Source: an uncultured Lentisphaerota bacterium | GTDB taxonomy: Bacteria; Verrucomicrobiota; Lentisphaeria; Oligosphaerales; CAITYL01 | DNA: 56,136 nucleotides | Assembly (NCBI GenBank): GCA_903894975.1 | Contig: CAITSE010000128.1 | Coordinates: 1-56,136, forward strand | Direction of reading: 5' to 3' | In this document: in pieces, positions 8,191-15,499 of the stretch | How the letters are laid out: every line of letters begins with the position of its first letter | Position numbering within the stretch: the stretch's first letter is position 1 | Program-made: the position numbers and the translations under genes | Notes under the pieces: generated by a model | What the model was told of the DNA's origin: nothing | Databases searched by the model: none | What the model saw: the letters and a program-made list of their open reading frames with translations, nothing else

Positions 8191-8240
8191 GGGTCTGTGG
8201 TCTGTGGTCTGTGGGGAAGGCGGAGAGAAAATCGGGGGAG
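8191..8240. repeat. CTGTGG repeat, left arm flanking the four-helix-bundle gene
   Basis: It begins at the first base after the dapA stop codon: three CTGTGGT units, then GTGGGGAAGGCGG and AAAATCGGGGG. The same order, including the non-repetitive extension, appears in reverse complement at 8700-8750. The last bases supply the ribosome site (GGGGGAG) of the gene at 8249. Confidence 0.85.
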
Positions 8241-8248
8241 ACAGGACG

Positions 8249-8629
8249 ATGTCGCGGAATTATCGTGACTTGGTCGTTTGGCAACGCGCACACCAATTGG
8301 TCTTGCGGGTATATGAGGAGACAAAACGATTTCCTGCGGAAGAGAAATTCTGCCTGACCGATCAGATGCGCCGGGCCGCCTATAGCGTGCCGGCCAACAT
8401 CGCCGAAGGCTCGGGGCGCGAAACCTCCAAGGATTATCGGAGATTTCTCTCCATGGCACTGGGGTCTTTGAAAGAGTTGGAGTATTTTTTGCTGTTGAGC
8501 AAAGACCTGACTTACCTGACCGGCGGGACACATGAGGACATAAGCCGCGATCTCCTCGGCGTCTTTTCTCCGCTGCAAGGCCTGATCCAAACCATCAAGC
8601 GCGCCCTGAACGCCCCGCCCAAATCCTGA
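8249..8629 (+). CDS. Four-helix-bundle protein (S23/TIGR02436 family)
   Basis: A 126-residue protein with the family core VVWQRAHQLVLRVYEETKRF, LTDQMRRAAYSVPANIAEGS and RRFLSMALGSLKELEYFLLL. The family is known from intervening sequences in 23S rRNA genes and as free-standing genes; its fold is shared with the Avd accessory protein of diversity-generating retroelements. Its biochemical function is unknown. The start ATG is chosen because GGGGGAG lies eight bases upstream and the family core starts directly after it; upstream codons are repeat sequence. The gene sits alone in the dapA-dapB gap, between one CTGTGG repeat arm on the left and two inverted copies on the right. This layout suggests it arrived together with the repeats. 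No C-terminal suffix domain is present. Confidence 0.85.
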   Translation: MSRNYRDLVVWQRAHQLVLRVYEETKRFPAEEKFCLTDQMRRAAYSVPANIAEGSGRETSKDYRRFLSMALGSLKELEYFLLLSKDLTYLTGGTHEDISRDLLGVFSPLQGLIQTIKRALNAPPKS

Positions 8630-8656
8630 ACGATCCTTTTCTTTCTCTTCCATCCG

Positions 8657-8750
8657 TCTTCCCCCACAGACTCACCGGCCACAGACCACAGGCCCCCGTC
8701 TTTTCCCCCTTCTTCCCCACAGGCCACAGACCCACAGACCACAGGCACCC
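8657..8750. repeat. CTGTGG repeat, two right-hand copies flanking the four-helix-bundle gene
   Basis: Two copies in inverted orientation to the 8191 copy: 8657-8700 and 8700-8750. Each reads, in reverse complement, CCTGTGGTCTGTGG followed by GTGGGGAAG or GTGGGGGAAG. The second also carries the AAAAGACGGGGG extension that matches the left arm. They end four bases before the dapB start codon. Confidence 0.85.
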
Positions 8751-8754
8751 CATC

Positions 8755-9561
8755 ATGCAACGCATAGCCATCCTCGGCGCGGCCGGACGCATGGGCCGTA
8801 TGCTTGTCGCCAACACTCTGCGCGACAGTGAATTGAAACTCACCGGCGCCGTCGAGGTCGCCGGCTCGCCGTTCCTCGGCCAGGACGCCGGCGTGGTCGC
8901 CGGGCTCGCGCCCTGCGGTGTCCTCATCACCGACAGCCTGGCCGCCGCCGTCAGGAACGCCGACGCGATCATCGACTTCACCGCGCCGACGGTCGCCGTC
9001 GCCAACGCCAAGGTTGCCGCCGCCGCCGGCTGCGCCGCCGTCATCGGCACCACCGGATTGAAGGATGCCGACCGCGCCGCGCTGGCCGAACTGGCCAAGT
9101 CCGCGAAGATCGTGTTCGCCCCGAACATGAGCGTGGGCGTAAACGTGCTTTTCCATCTCTGCGACAAGGTCACGCGCCTGCTCGGCGCCGAGTACGATAT
9201 CGAAGTCGTGGAGATGCACCACAACCAGAAGAAAGACGCCCCCAGCGGCACCGCCGAACGGCTGGGCGAAATCCTGGCCAAAGCCGCCAACCTCGACTAC
9301 AAGACCGACACCCGCCACGGCCGCGAGGGCCTGGTCGGGACGCGGACGAAAAAAGAGATCGGCATGCACGCCGTGCGCGGCGGCGACGTGGTCGGCGACC
9401 ACACCGTGATCTTCGCCACCCAGGGCGAGCGCGTCGAGCTCACCCACAAGGCGTCCAGCCGCGAGACCTTCGCCAAGGGCGCCCTGCGCGCCTCCAAGTT
9501 CCTGGCCGCCGCCGCCCCCGGCAAACTCTACGACATGCAGGACGTACTCGGCCTGCGCTGA
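8755..9561 (+). CDS. dapB: 4-hydroxy-tetrahydrodipicolinate reductase
   Basis: A 268-residue NAD(P)H-dependent reductase that converts the DapA product to tetrahydrodipicolinate. The N-terminal Rossmann loop is GAAGRMGR; DFTAPTVAVANA and VIGTTGL follow; the substrate-binding and catalytic signature EMHHNQKKDAPSGTAERL is intact near residue 160, with the catalytic His pair and Lys. The C-terminal GGDVVGDHTVIFATQGERVE strand is typical. Length is normal. Its start codon lies only a few bases after a CTGTGG repeat, which leaves no clear ribosome site, so translation may depend on read-through from dapA or on the repeat structure. Confidence 0.95.
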   Translation: MQRIAILGAAGRMGRMLVANTLRDSELKLTGAVEVAGSPFLGQDAGVVAGLAPCGVLITDSLAAAVRNADAIIDFTAPTVAVANAKVAAAAGCAAVIGTTGLKDADRAALAELAKSAKIVFAPNMSVGVNVLFHLCDKVTRLLGAEYDIEVVEMHHNQKKDAPSGTAERLGEILAKAANLDYKTDTRHGREGLVGTRTKKEIGMHAVRGGDVVGDHTVIFATQGERVELTHKASSRETFAKGALRASKFLAAAAPGKLYDMQDVLGLR

Positions 9562-9574
9562 AGCCGGAAGGGTT

Positions 9575-9676
9575 CTCACGGAGGCACGGTGACACGGAGA
9601 CTTTTGTGAATCCATCCAGTGGGCGCCAAGCCTGATCTCTCCCTTCTTCCCTGTGCCTCCGTGCCTCCGTGAGAAA
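9575..9676. repeat. Iterated-phrase palindrome (CACGGAGGCACGG type)
   Basis: TCACGGAGGCACGGTGACAC at 9576-9595 and CTGTGCCTCCGTGCCTCCGT at 9650-9669 are reverse complements with small changes. It lies directly after dapB. A TATAGT that could be a -10 element for the next gene is at 9723-9728, but no good -35 is visible. Confidence 0.75.
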
Positions 9677-9785
9677 AAAGTTTCCTGCCGCGTGGCCGCA
9701 CCAAGCCCGGCGCAGAGGCCTGTATAGTATGCTACCGTAAATCCGGGCGACTCGATGCGGCCGGGCCGGACAGACGATCTTTTTC

Positions 9786-11213
9786 ATGCAAGCTTCAAGT
9801 CTCACATCCGCGGCGCGGCCGGGAGAGCTGCCTCCCGCCGCCCGCTGGTTGCTGCTTTTCCAGTTCGCCAACGGCATCAATTTCACCATCGCCCTCGGCG
9901 CGCCCATGGTGCTCTGCGCCAAATTCCTGGGCGCCCCCGAGTCCGTGGTCGGGACGCTGCTGAGCTTCACCCCGTTCATGGTCGTGCTCCAGCTCCTGGC
10001 CAGCAACACCGCGGAGCGCTGGGGCTACAAGCGGCTGGTACTGGCGGGCTGGGGCACACGCTCGTTCATGATCCTGCTGGCCGCGCCGCTGCCGTTGCTG
10101 GCCGCCCGCGTTTCGCACGGCTGGCTGCTGGCCGTGTTGGCCCTGCTGCTGCTTGCCTTCAACATCATCCGCGGCTACACCTGCATCGGGTTCCTGCCCT
10201 GGGTTTCGCGGGTCATTCCCGAAAACTGCCGCGGCCGCTATTTCGGCCTGGACCAGACCTTCTGCAACACCGGCGTGCTGCTGGGACTGCTCGGGTCCAG
10301 CCTGTTCATCCGCGCCGTGGACGGGCCGTGGAAATATTCCGTGCTCTTCATCTTCTCCTGGATGGCCGGCATGATCAGCGTCCGCTTCCTCCGGCTCGTC
10401 CCCGGCGAAAGCGCGTCGGCGTCCGCCGCCGCCGCGCCGCCGCGCGAGGATCGTTCCTGGAGTGAACTGCGGGCCGCCTACCGCCGGGTATGGGCCAGTC
10501 GTCCCTTCCGCCTGGTCACACTCTACGCCGCGCTCAACAGTCTGGCCATGGCCGGGTTCGGCGGCTTCCTGGTCGTGTTCCAGCGGGACGCGCTCCGCAT
10601 CCGCGACGGCAACATCCTGGCCCTCACCGCCTGCGGCACCCTCGGGCCCCTGCTCACGGCTATGCTCTGGGGGCGCTTCACCGACCGCTTCGGCAGCCGC
10701 CCGGCCCTGCGCCTCGGCGGCGGATTGCAGCTCGCGGTGTTCGTCTGCTGGGCGCTGATCGCCGGCGGACTGCTGCCGCGGCCGGGCATGACCGCCATCG
10801 CCACGCTCTTTTTCCTGTCGGGCGTGGCTCAGGCCGCCACGGCCCTTTCCCTGACCCGCCTGCTCCTGACCTTCTGCCCCCCGGGCGAAACCACCATCGG
10901 CATCACCCTGCACGGGGTGCTGGTCTCCCTCTGCGCCGGCACCTCGCCCCTGGTCTGGGGATTTCTCCTGGACTTTCTGCGTTTCCGCCTTCCGGAAAAC
11001 GGGTTCTGGCAACCGTTCACCGTGTTCTTCCTCTGCGGCCTCGCGCTCGTCCTGGCCACCCAGTTCGTGCTCCGGCGCATCCGCGAGACCCGGGCCATGC
11101 CCACCGCCGCGGTCATGGTCAACCTCTTCATCGACTGGCCGCTCAGCGTCGTCTCCGAAATCGGCTGGTTCAACAACCGCCCGGACCCCGACGACCCCGA
11201 CCGCCGCGCCTGA
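9786..11213 (+). CDS. MFS-type transporter
   Basis: A 475-residue integral membrane protein with about twelve hydrophobic segments in two six-helix halves separated by a hydrophilic loop around residues 205-230 (GESASASAAAAPPREDRSW). The N-terminal half has a conserved-looking loop after helix 2 (NTAERWGYKRLVLAGWG) corresponding to the MFS A-motif, and RGRYFGLDQTF before helix 5; the second half has the matching GRFTDRFGSRPALRLGG. Substrate unknown. It belongs to the broad group of bacterial MFS proteins with long N-terminal helices. It stands alone after the dap genes. Confidence 0.85.
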   Translation: MQASSLTSAARPGELPPAARWLLLFQFANGINFTIALGAPMVLCAKFLGAPESVVGTLLSFTPFMVVLQLLASNTAERWGYKRLVLAGWGTRSFMILLAAPLPLLAARVSHGWLLAVLALLLLAFNIIRGYTCIGFLPWVSRVIPENCRGRYFGLDQTFCNTGVLLGLLGSSLFIRAVDGPWKYSVLFIFSWMAGMISVRFLRLVPGESASASAAAAPPREDRSWSELRAAYRRVWASRPFRLVTLYAALNSLAMAGFGGFLVVFQRDALRIRDGNILALTACGTLGPLLTAMLWGRFTDRFGSRPALRLGGGLQLAVFVCWALIAGGLLPRPGMTAIATLFFLSGVAQAATALSLTRLLLTFCPPGETTIGITLHGVLVSLCAGTSPLVWGFLLDFLRFRLPENGFWQPFTVFFLCGLALVLATQFVLRRIRETRAMPTAAVMVNLFIDWPLSVVSEIGWFNNRPDPDDPDRRA

Positions 11214-11280
11214 CCCGCCGGTGGAATTTTCGATTTTCGCTTCCCGATTTCCGAATGAAAAATTTGAATTATGCATCTTG

Positions 11281-11320
11281 CCTTGTATTTTTACTCAATA
11301 CAATGAGTAATTTTACAAGG
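11281..11320. promoter_or_regulatory. 40-bp near-perfect palindrome overlapping the ribosome site
   Basis: CCTTGTA at the left end pairs with TACAAGG at the right end, and TTACTCA pairs with TGAGTAA nearer the centre. The right end contributes AAGG of the AAGGAG ribosome site of the next gene (ATG at 11328). It could bind a dimeric regulator or form an mRNA hairpin that hides the ribosome site. The AT-rich island contrasts with its GC-rich surroundings. Confidence 0.7.
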
Positions 11321-11327
11321 AGATAAA

Positions 11328-12509
11328 ATGGAACGCGCGCTGGTCGCTCAGCTCACCCGCCGACTCTCCGAACCCCGGCGGCGATTCATTCAAGTCGTGG
11401 CGGGCCCCCGGCAAGTCGGAAAAACCACCGCGACCAGGCAAACCTTGGCCAAGCTGAAACTTCCCAGCCGCTTCATCTCGGCGGACGAACCGACGCTGCA
11501 TGACGCCACCTGGCTCAACCAACAGTGGGAGCTGGCCCGCCTGACCGCCAGGACGGAGGGTGCCTGCGTGCTGGCCATCGACGAAATCCAAAAAGTCCCC
11601 AACTGGCCGGAAACCATCAAACGGCTTTGGGACGAAGACACCGCCGCGGGCACCCCGATCCGCCTCCTGCTCCTGGGCAGCGCGCAGCTTCTCATCCAAC
11701 GCGGGCTGACCGAAAGCCTCGCCGGGCGTTTCGAACTCTTTCGCGCGCCCCATTGGTCCCTGGCCGAAATGACGGAAGCCTTCGGCTGGAATTGGGAACA
11801 GTTCGCCTTCTTCGGCGGATACCCCGGCGCCGCCGAACTCATCACCGATGAATCCCGCTGGCGCGACTATGTCCGCAACAGTCTGGTCGAAACCACGCTC
11901 TCCCGCGACATCGTTCTCCAATCTTCAATCCATAAACCGGCGCTGCTGCGCCGCCTTTTCGAAATCGGGTGCGCCTACTCCGGCATGGAACTGTCGCTTA
12001 CCAAAATCCTCGGCCAACTCCAGGACGTCGGCAACACCGTAACCCTGGCTCATTACCTCGATCTTTTCAACGCCGCCGGACTTCTCGCCGGACTGCAAAA
12101 ATACGCCGCCGACCTCGCCCGCCGCCGCAATTCCGTCCCCAAATTCCAAGTCTTCAACAACGCCCTGGCCACGGCCATCGCCGGACGCCCGTTTCCCCTC
12201 GTCCGCCACGACCCCGAAGCTTGGGGACGGCTGGTCGAAAGCGCCGTCGGCGCCCACCTGATCAATGGGGCCACGGAGCACGGACTCCAACTCCATTACT
12301 GGCGCAACGGCAACGACGAAGTTGACTTTGTCCTTTCCGGACCGGACCGTCTCATCGCCATCGAAGTCAAAAGCGGCCGCCGCAAAGGCGCCCTTCCCGG
12401 CCTCGCCGCCTTCACCCAACGCTTCCCCGCCGCCCGCCCCCTTCTCGTCGGCGCCGACGGCATCCCCCTTGACCGATTCCTCCGCACCCCGGTCACACGC
12501 TGGATGTGA
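11328..12509 (+). CDS. AAA-type ATPase with DUF4143 C-terminal domain
   Basis: A 393-residue protein. The N-terminal AAA_14 domain has Walker A GPRQVGKTT near residue 26 and Walker B CVLAIDEIQK near 83, followed by LLLGSAQLLIQRG (sensor 1) and SLAGRFELFRAPHWSLAEM. The C-terminal DUF4143 domain includes a winged-helix-like middle and a PD-(D/E)xK-like end (NDEVDFVL then IAIEVKSG). This widespread family is often horizontally transferred and lacks a settled function; links to toxin-antitoxin-like or defence behaviour have been proposed. The start has AAGGAG five bases upstream, inside a 40-bp palindrome, which suggests autoregulation. Stand-alone gene. Confidence 0.9.
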   Translation: MERALVAQLTRRLSEPRRRFIQVVAGPRQVGKTTATRQTLAKLKLPSRFISADEPTLHDATWLNQQWELARLTARTEGACVLAIDEIQKVPNWPETIKRLWDEDTAAGTPIRLLLLGSAQLLIQRGLTESLAGRFELFRAPHWSLAEMTEAFGWNWEQFAFFGGYPGAAELITDESRWRDYVRNSLVETTLSRDIVLQSSIHKPALLRRLFEIGCAYSGMELSLTKILGQLQDVGNTVTLAHYLDLFNAAGLLAGLQKYAADLARRRNSVPKFQVFNNALATAIAGRPFPLVRHDPEAWGRLVESAVGAHLINGATEHGLQLHYWRNGNDEVDFVLSGPDRLIAIEVKSGRRKGALPGLAAFTQRFPAARPLLVGADGIPLDRFLRTPVTRWM

Positions 12510-12644
12510 TACGTGGACTTCCTGCCCGCCGAATTCTGCAAATTCACCACGAACCGGTGAAATTCCCACCACCATCGGAACGGCAGACTTCGCGCTTCCC
12601 AAGGCGCGGCGAAACCCGGCCGGCAAGCCCAATGGCCGCACCGC

Positions 12645-14120
12645 TCACTCCTCCGCTTTGTCCTGCGGCGCCTCGCCCGCATCCACGCTTTTCCAAAACC
12701 GCTCCGCGGGCATGCCGTTGATCGTCTGCAGGGTTTTGATCGAGCGCAGGATGGCCGCGTCGCGGTCCGCCTTGAAATTACAACCCAAATTGCTCAGATT
12801 GCCCATGGTTTTCAACGGAGACAGGTCCGTAATTCCCGTGCCGCCGCATCTCAGCACGGTTAATGGCATTCCCGCGAGCGGCGCAAGATCCGTAACTTGG
12901 GTTCGACTGATGTTCAGCCAGTTCAACGGCAGGCCGGCGAGCGGAGACAAGTCTTTCACATTGGTTCTGGCGCAAGTAAGCGATTTCAGGTTCTTCGTGT
13001 ACCGCAGCGGCGAAAGATCGCTCACTTGTGTGCCCAAGCAATCAATCCCTTCCACCGACGTGCCGGCGAGCGGGGAAAGATCTCGAAGTTGCGAGTTCCG
13101 GCAATGGACGATCTTCAGATTCTCCAGGGCGCGCAACGGCCAAAGATTCGTAACGGTTGATCCCTTTCCGTTTCCAAAATCGATTTCTTCTCCCGGAGAT
13201 CTGCGCTTCGGGCCCTTCGCTTTCATGAGCATGCCGTCGAACCCGGGGTTGACCTGCTTAAGTTTGGCGATCACGCGGTTGAGCTTCTCGTCCGCCGGCA
13301 GGGCCGCAACTTCCGGCGTGAACAGGTCCATGACTTCCGGCGGCATCGCCTTGGCCATGGCTTCGGCAAAAGCGGCCTCGGTTTCCGGCGGAGCCGCGGG
13401 TTGCGGCAACGGCGACGCATCGGCGGCCGGCGGCAGCGGCGCTTGGGCGGCGGTGTCCCGGGGCGACGGAACGCGATTCTGAAAGGCCGGATCCTGGCGC
13501 AGCGCCGCACGGTAGCGCATGTACAAATCGTCCAGATTTTGCCGCAGCACTCCCGCACGCCTGGCCCAGTCGAGGCGGACGGCTTCCCGGGCCAGCGAGG
13601 TCTGGGAGTTCTGCTTCCGCAAGATTTCCCCGCGCTGATCCGTTTGCCGCGCATACTTCGGCCAGTTCATCTGAATGTAGTTGTGCGACGCCTCCAGTTC
13701 CTTGCTGACCCGGGTCTGCCCGGAGGCGAAGTCGGCATTGGCCTGGGCCTGCGCCGCACTGTAGCCTGCGCGGGCACAGGCCTGACCGCGTTCGTCAAGC
13801 GTGTCGATCAACAGGTCGCAGAGTCCGGCGCCAAACTTGTAGGAGGCGGTGCTGGCCGCGGGCGCAGACTTGCCTTCATCCAACAAATCCTCCCGCAGAT
13901 AGGTGAGATTCCGCCGGATCTCGGGCGACACGGGTTCCTCTAAGGCCGACAACGCCCAGGCAGACGCGTTCGGCGCTTCCCGGGAAAGCGTTTCCCGCAG
14001 CGCTGGCGCCGGGTCGGCGGCCGCCGCAGTCAGCGACAAGGCGGCTGCCAGCAGACCGGCAAGCGAGCCAACAGAACGAACGGAAAAGAATTTTGAGGTG
14101 AGGTTGGACATGGTTTCCAT
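12645..14120 (-). CDS. Secreted leucine-rich-repeat protein
   Basis: A 491-residue exported protein. Residues 1-35 form a signal peptide (SLAGLLAAALSLTAAAA). Residues ~40-220 are helical and polar (ALREAPN..., QAQANADFASGQTRVSKEL). A Pro/Ala-rich linker near 220-250 follows. Residues ~320-455 hold about five leucine-rich repeats of 20-23 residues with the pattern DLSPLAG..L..L.C..T.V (for example NWLNISRTQVTDLAPLAG). This repeat type is common in PVC bacteria, often fused to protein kinases; here it is free-standing. The C-terminus FWKSVDAGEAPQ resembles the usual end of such proteins. Ligand unknown. No strong ribosome site precedes the ATG. Confidence 0.8.
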   Translation of the reverse strand: METMSNLTSKFFSVRSVGSLAGLLAAALSLTAAAADPAPALRETLSREAPNASAWALSALEEPVSPEIRRNLTYLREDLLDEGKSAPAASTASYKFGAGLCDLLIDTLDERGQACARAGYSAAQAQANADFASGQTRVSKELEASHNYIQMNWPKYARQTDQRGEILRKQNSQTSLAREAVRLDWARRAGVLRQNLDDLYMRYRAALRQDPAFQNRVPSPRDTAAQAPLPPAADASPLPQPAAPPETEAAFAEAMAKAMPPEVMDLFTPEVAALPADEKLNRVIAKLKQVNPGFDGMLMKAKGPKRRSPGEEIDFGNGKGSTVTNLWPLRALENLKIVHCRNSQLRDLSPLAGTSVEGIDCLGTQVSDLSPLRYTKNLKSLTCARTNVKDLSPLAGLPLNWLNISRTQVTDLAPLAGMPLTVLRCGGTGITDLSPLKTMGNLSNLGCNFKADRDAAILRSIKTLQTINGMPAERFWKSVDAGEAPQDKAEE

Positions 14121-14244
14121 CCGGGTTCAGGCGCAACACTGCTGATTCTACGGGGATAAAGAAGAAACTGTAAGCCGCCATCACCCAGAGATCAAGCGTT
14201 TTTTCGCGTTCCGGAAACAGTGCGGAGCATGAGCCCATTTTTCC

Positions 14245-14406
14245 CCATACGTCCTATCCGTCCCATAGGTCGTATTCCGGAAGATGCCAGGATTGCGAGG
14301 CGGGAGAATCGGCGGGCAAGATGCCGGCCGGCCTGTTTTTGCCGGGTGTGGACACCCGCGAAAACGAACATTGAACATTCAACATCGAACGTCCAACGTC
14401 GAATCC
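14245..14406. repeat. Cluster of dispersed repeats between the LRR and membrane-protein genes
   Basis: Three pieces lie in the 570-bp gap. 14245-14276 iterates CATA.GTC.TAT units. 14307-14359 is a 53-bp unit that recurs at 26389-26441 with few changes (shared GCCGGGTGTGGACACCCGC). 14365-14406 iterates GAACATTGAACATTCAACAT, the same phrase family as 30541 and 41626. No coding potential seen. Confidence 0.7.
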
Positions 14407-14461
14407 GGCAGGACGCCGCCGGCGGGGCGAAATTCGCTGGCGCAGAAAACGTTGGCGAGAG

Positions 14462-14595
14462 AGGGACAACGGGACGGGGACAAGGGACTTCAGGGACTCA
14501 AGGGACACCAGGGACAGGAGGGGGATGCGGGCGGGATGGTCCCTGGCGTCCCTTGAGTCCCTGGTGTCCCTCTCCTGTCCCTCAGTCCCTTTTTC
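14462..14595. repeat. Iterated-phrase palindrome (AGGGAC type)
   Basis: At least seven AGGGAC/CGGGAC units on the left (14462-14520) face an equal run of GTCCCT units on the right (14538-14590), giving a long, imperfect hairpin with a short GC-rich centre. It lies between genes transcribed in the same direction. Confidence 0.8.
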
Positions 14596-14692
14596 CGTGC
14601 CATGATTTACCCGTGAACATGTACGACAGTAGCCCGGGCAAGCCGGCACAAAGGGGGCATAGCGCCACAAACGCGGTTCCGGCTTGGCCGGG

Positions 14693-15499
14693 CTAAGCGG
14701 TCCGCGTGAGCTTTTTCGTCAGCCACACCAACGGGAAGGTGAGCAGGAGGTAGGAGAGCATCCACGGCTGGAGGCCGAGGGCGGGGATGCCGGGCAGGCC
14801 GAACAGCCGGCGCGGTTCCAGAGTGACGCGGCTGATGAGAAGCGTGTCCGGCGACGCCTGCTCCGGCGGGGTGTAAAACTGGCGGCCGACGGCCAGGCGG
14901 TGCGTGTAGGTTTCGCCGTCGACGCGGAACTGCAGGGCGTACTCCGCCGAACCGTCGGCGGTGATGCGCCAGGTTGCGACGCTGGCCCGCGAGTCGCGGG
15001 CATCCGGCATGAAGCTGCGAATCCAGCCATCGGCCGCATGCACTCCGGGCTGCGGCACGAGATGCGCGAGCCGTTCGGCGGCGGAGATCGGCCGTCGCAA
15101 GGACACCGTCACCTCCCCGCCCGGAACCGGCGGCACAAACGCGATGCGCTCGCAGCACCAGGCCGCCAGCACCGCCAGCAGCGGCAGCGCCAGGAGCAGA
15201 GGTTTGACCTCGGCGCGCAACTGTTTGAGCGAGATTACGTTCCACATCTCGCGGTGGCGCAGCAGCGCGTCACGGTCGCCGGCGGCCTTGTCCTGGCGCA
15301 GGGCCACGCGCAGGATCCGTTTGTCGTGGTGGCAGCACGCCAGCAGCTCCTGATCGGTCGAGAAACGGCGGATCGCGACCATGCCAAACGAGGTCAGGCA
15401 GGCGATGGCAGGCAGCAGCAGGCCGCCGGGCAGGAGCAGCAGCCAGCCGAAAAGGAAATCCCCCGCGGTCAACGTCCAGACGTAGAGTGGCGCGATCAT
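14693..15499 (-). CDS. Membrane protein, EMC3/TMCO1 (DUF106)-like topology
   Basis: A 268-residue protein. The start is taken at the ATG that overlaps the upstream stop codon (ATGA), so it is translationally coupled to the dikinase-like gene. Residues ~7-42 are hydrophobic, followed by RRFSTDQELLACCHHDKRIL and a charged helical stretch to ~95, then a second membrane segment KPLLLALPLLAVLAAWCCER (~98-118). An extracytoplasmic domain (~120-240) precedes a last hydrophobic segment near 247-262. The N-terminal TM/coiled-coil/TM with tDqelL and NVISLKQ resembles the DUF106/EMC3-TMCO1 branch of the YidC/Oxa1 superfamily; this assignment is by eye. The coupling to a soluble phosphotransfer enzyme is unusual. 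Confidence 0.65.
   Translation of the reverse strand: MIAPLYVWTLTAGDFLFGWLLLLPGGLLLPAIACLTSFGMVAIRRFSTDQELLACCHHDKRILRVALRQDKAAGDRDALLRHREMWNVISLKQLRAEVKPLLLALPLLAVLAAWCCERIAFVPPVPGGEVTVSLRRPISAAERLAHLVPQPGVHAADGWIRSFMPDARDSRASVATWRITADGSAEYALQFRVDGETYTHRLAVGRQFYTPPEQASPDTLLISRVTLEPRRLFGLPGIPALGLQPWMLSYLLLTFPLVWLTKKLTRTA

Noticed and set aside
8191-8750. Diversity-generating retroelement with the four-helix protein as Avd
   Set aside because: No reverse transcriptase, no template/variable repeat pair and no variable lectin-type target are present.
9795-11276. 493-residue minus-strand frame opposite the MFS gene
   Set aside because: The plus strand encodes a clear 12-helix transporter; the antisense product is rich in Glu, Gly and Gln without domains.
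14462-14595. CRISPR array
   Set aside because: The AGGGAC units are too short, have no unique spacers and are followed by their own reverse complement; the same holds for the other iterated-phrase blocks.
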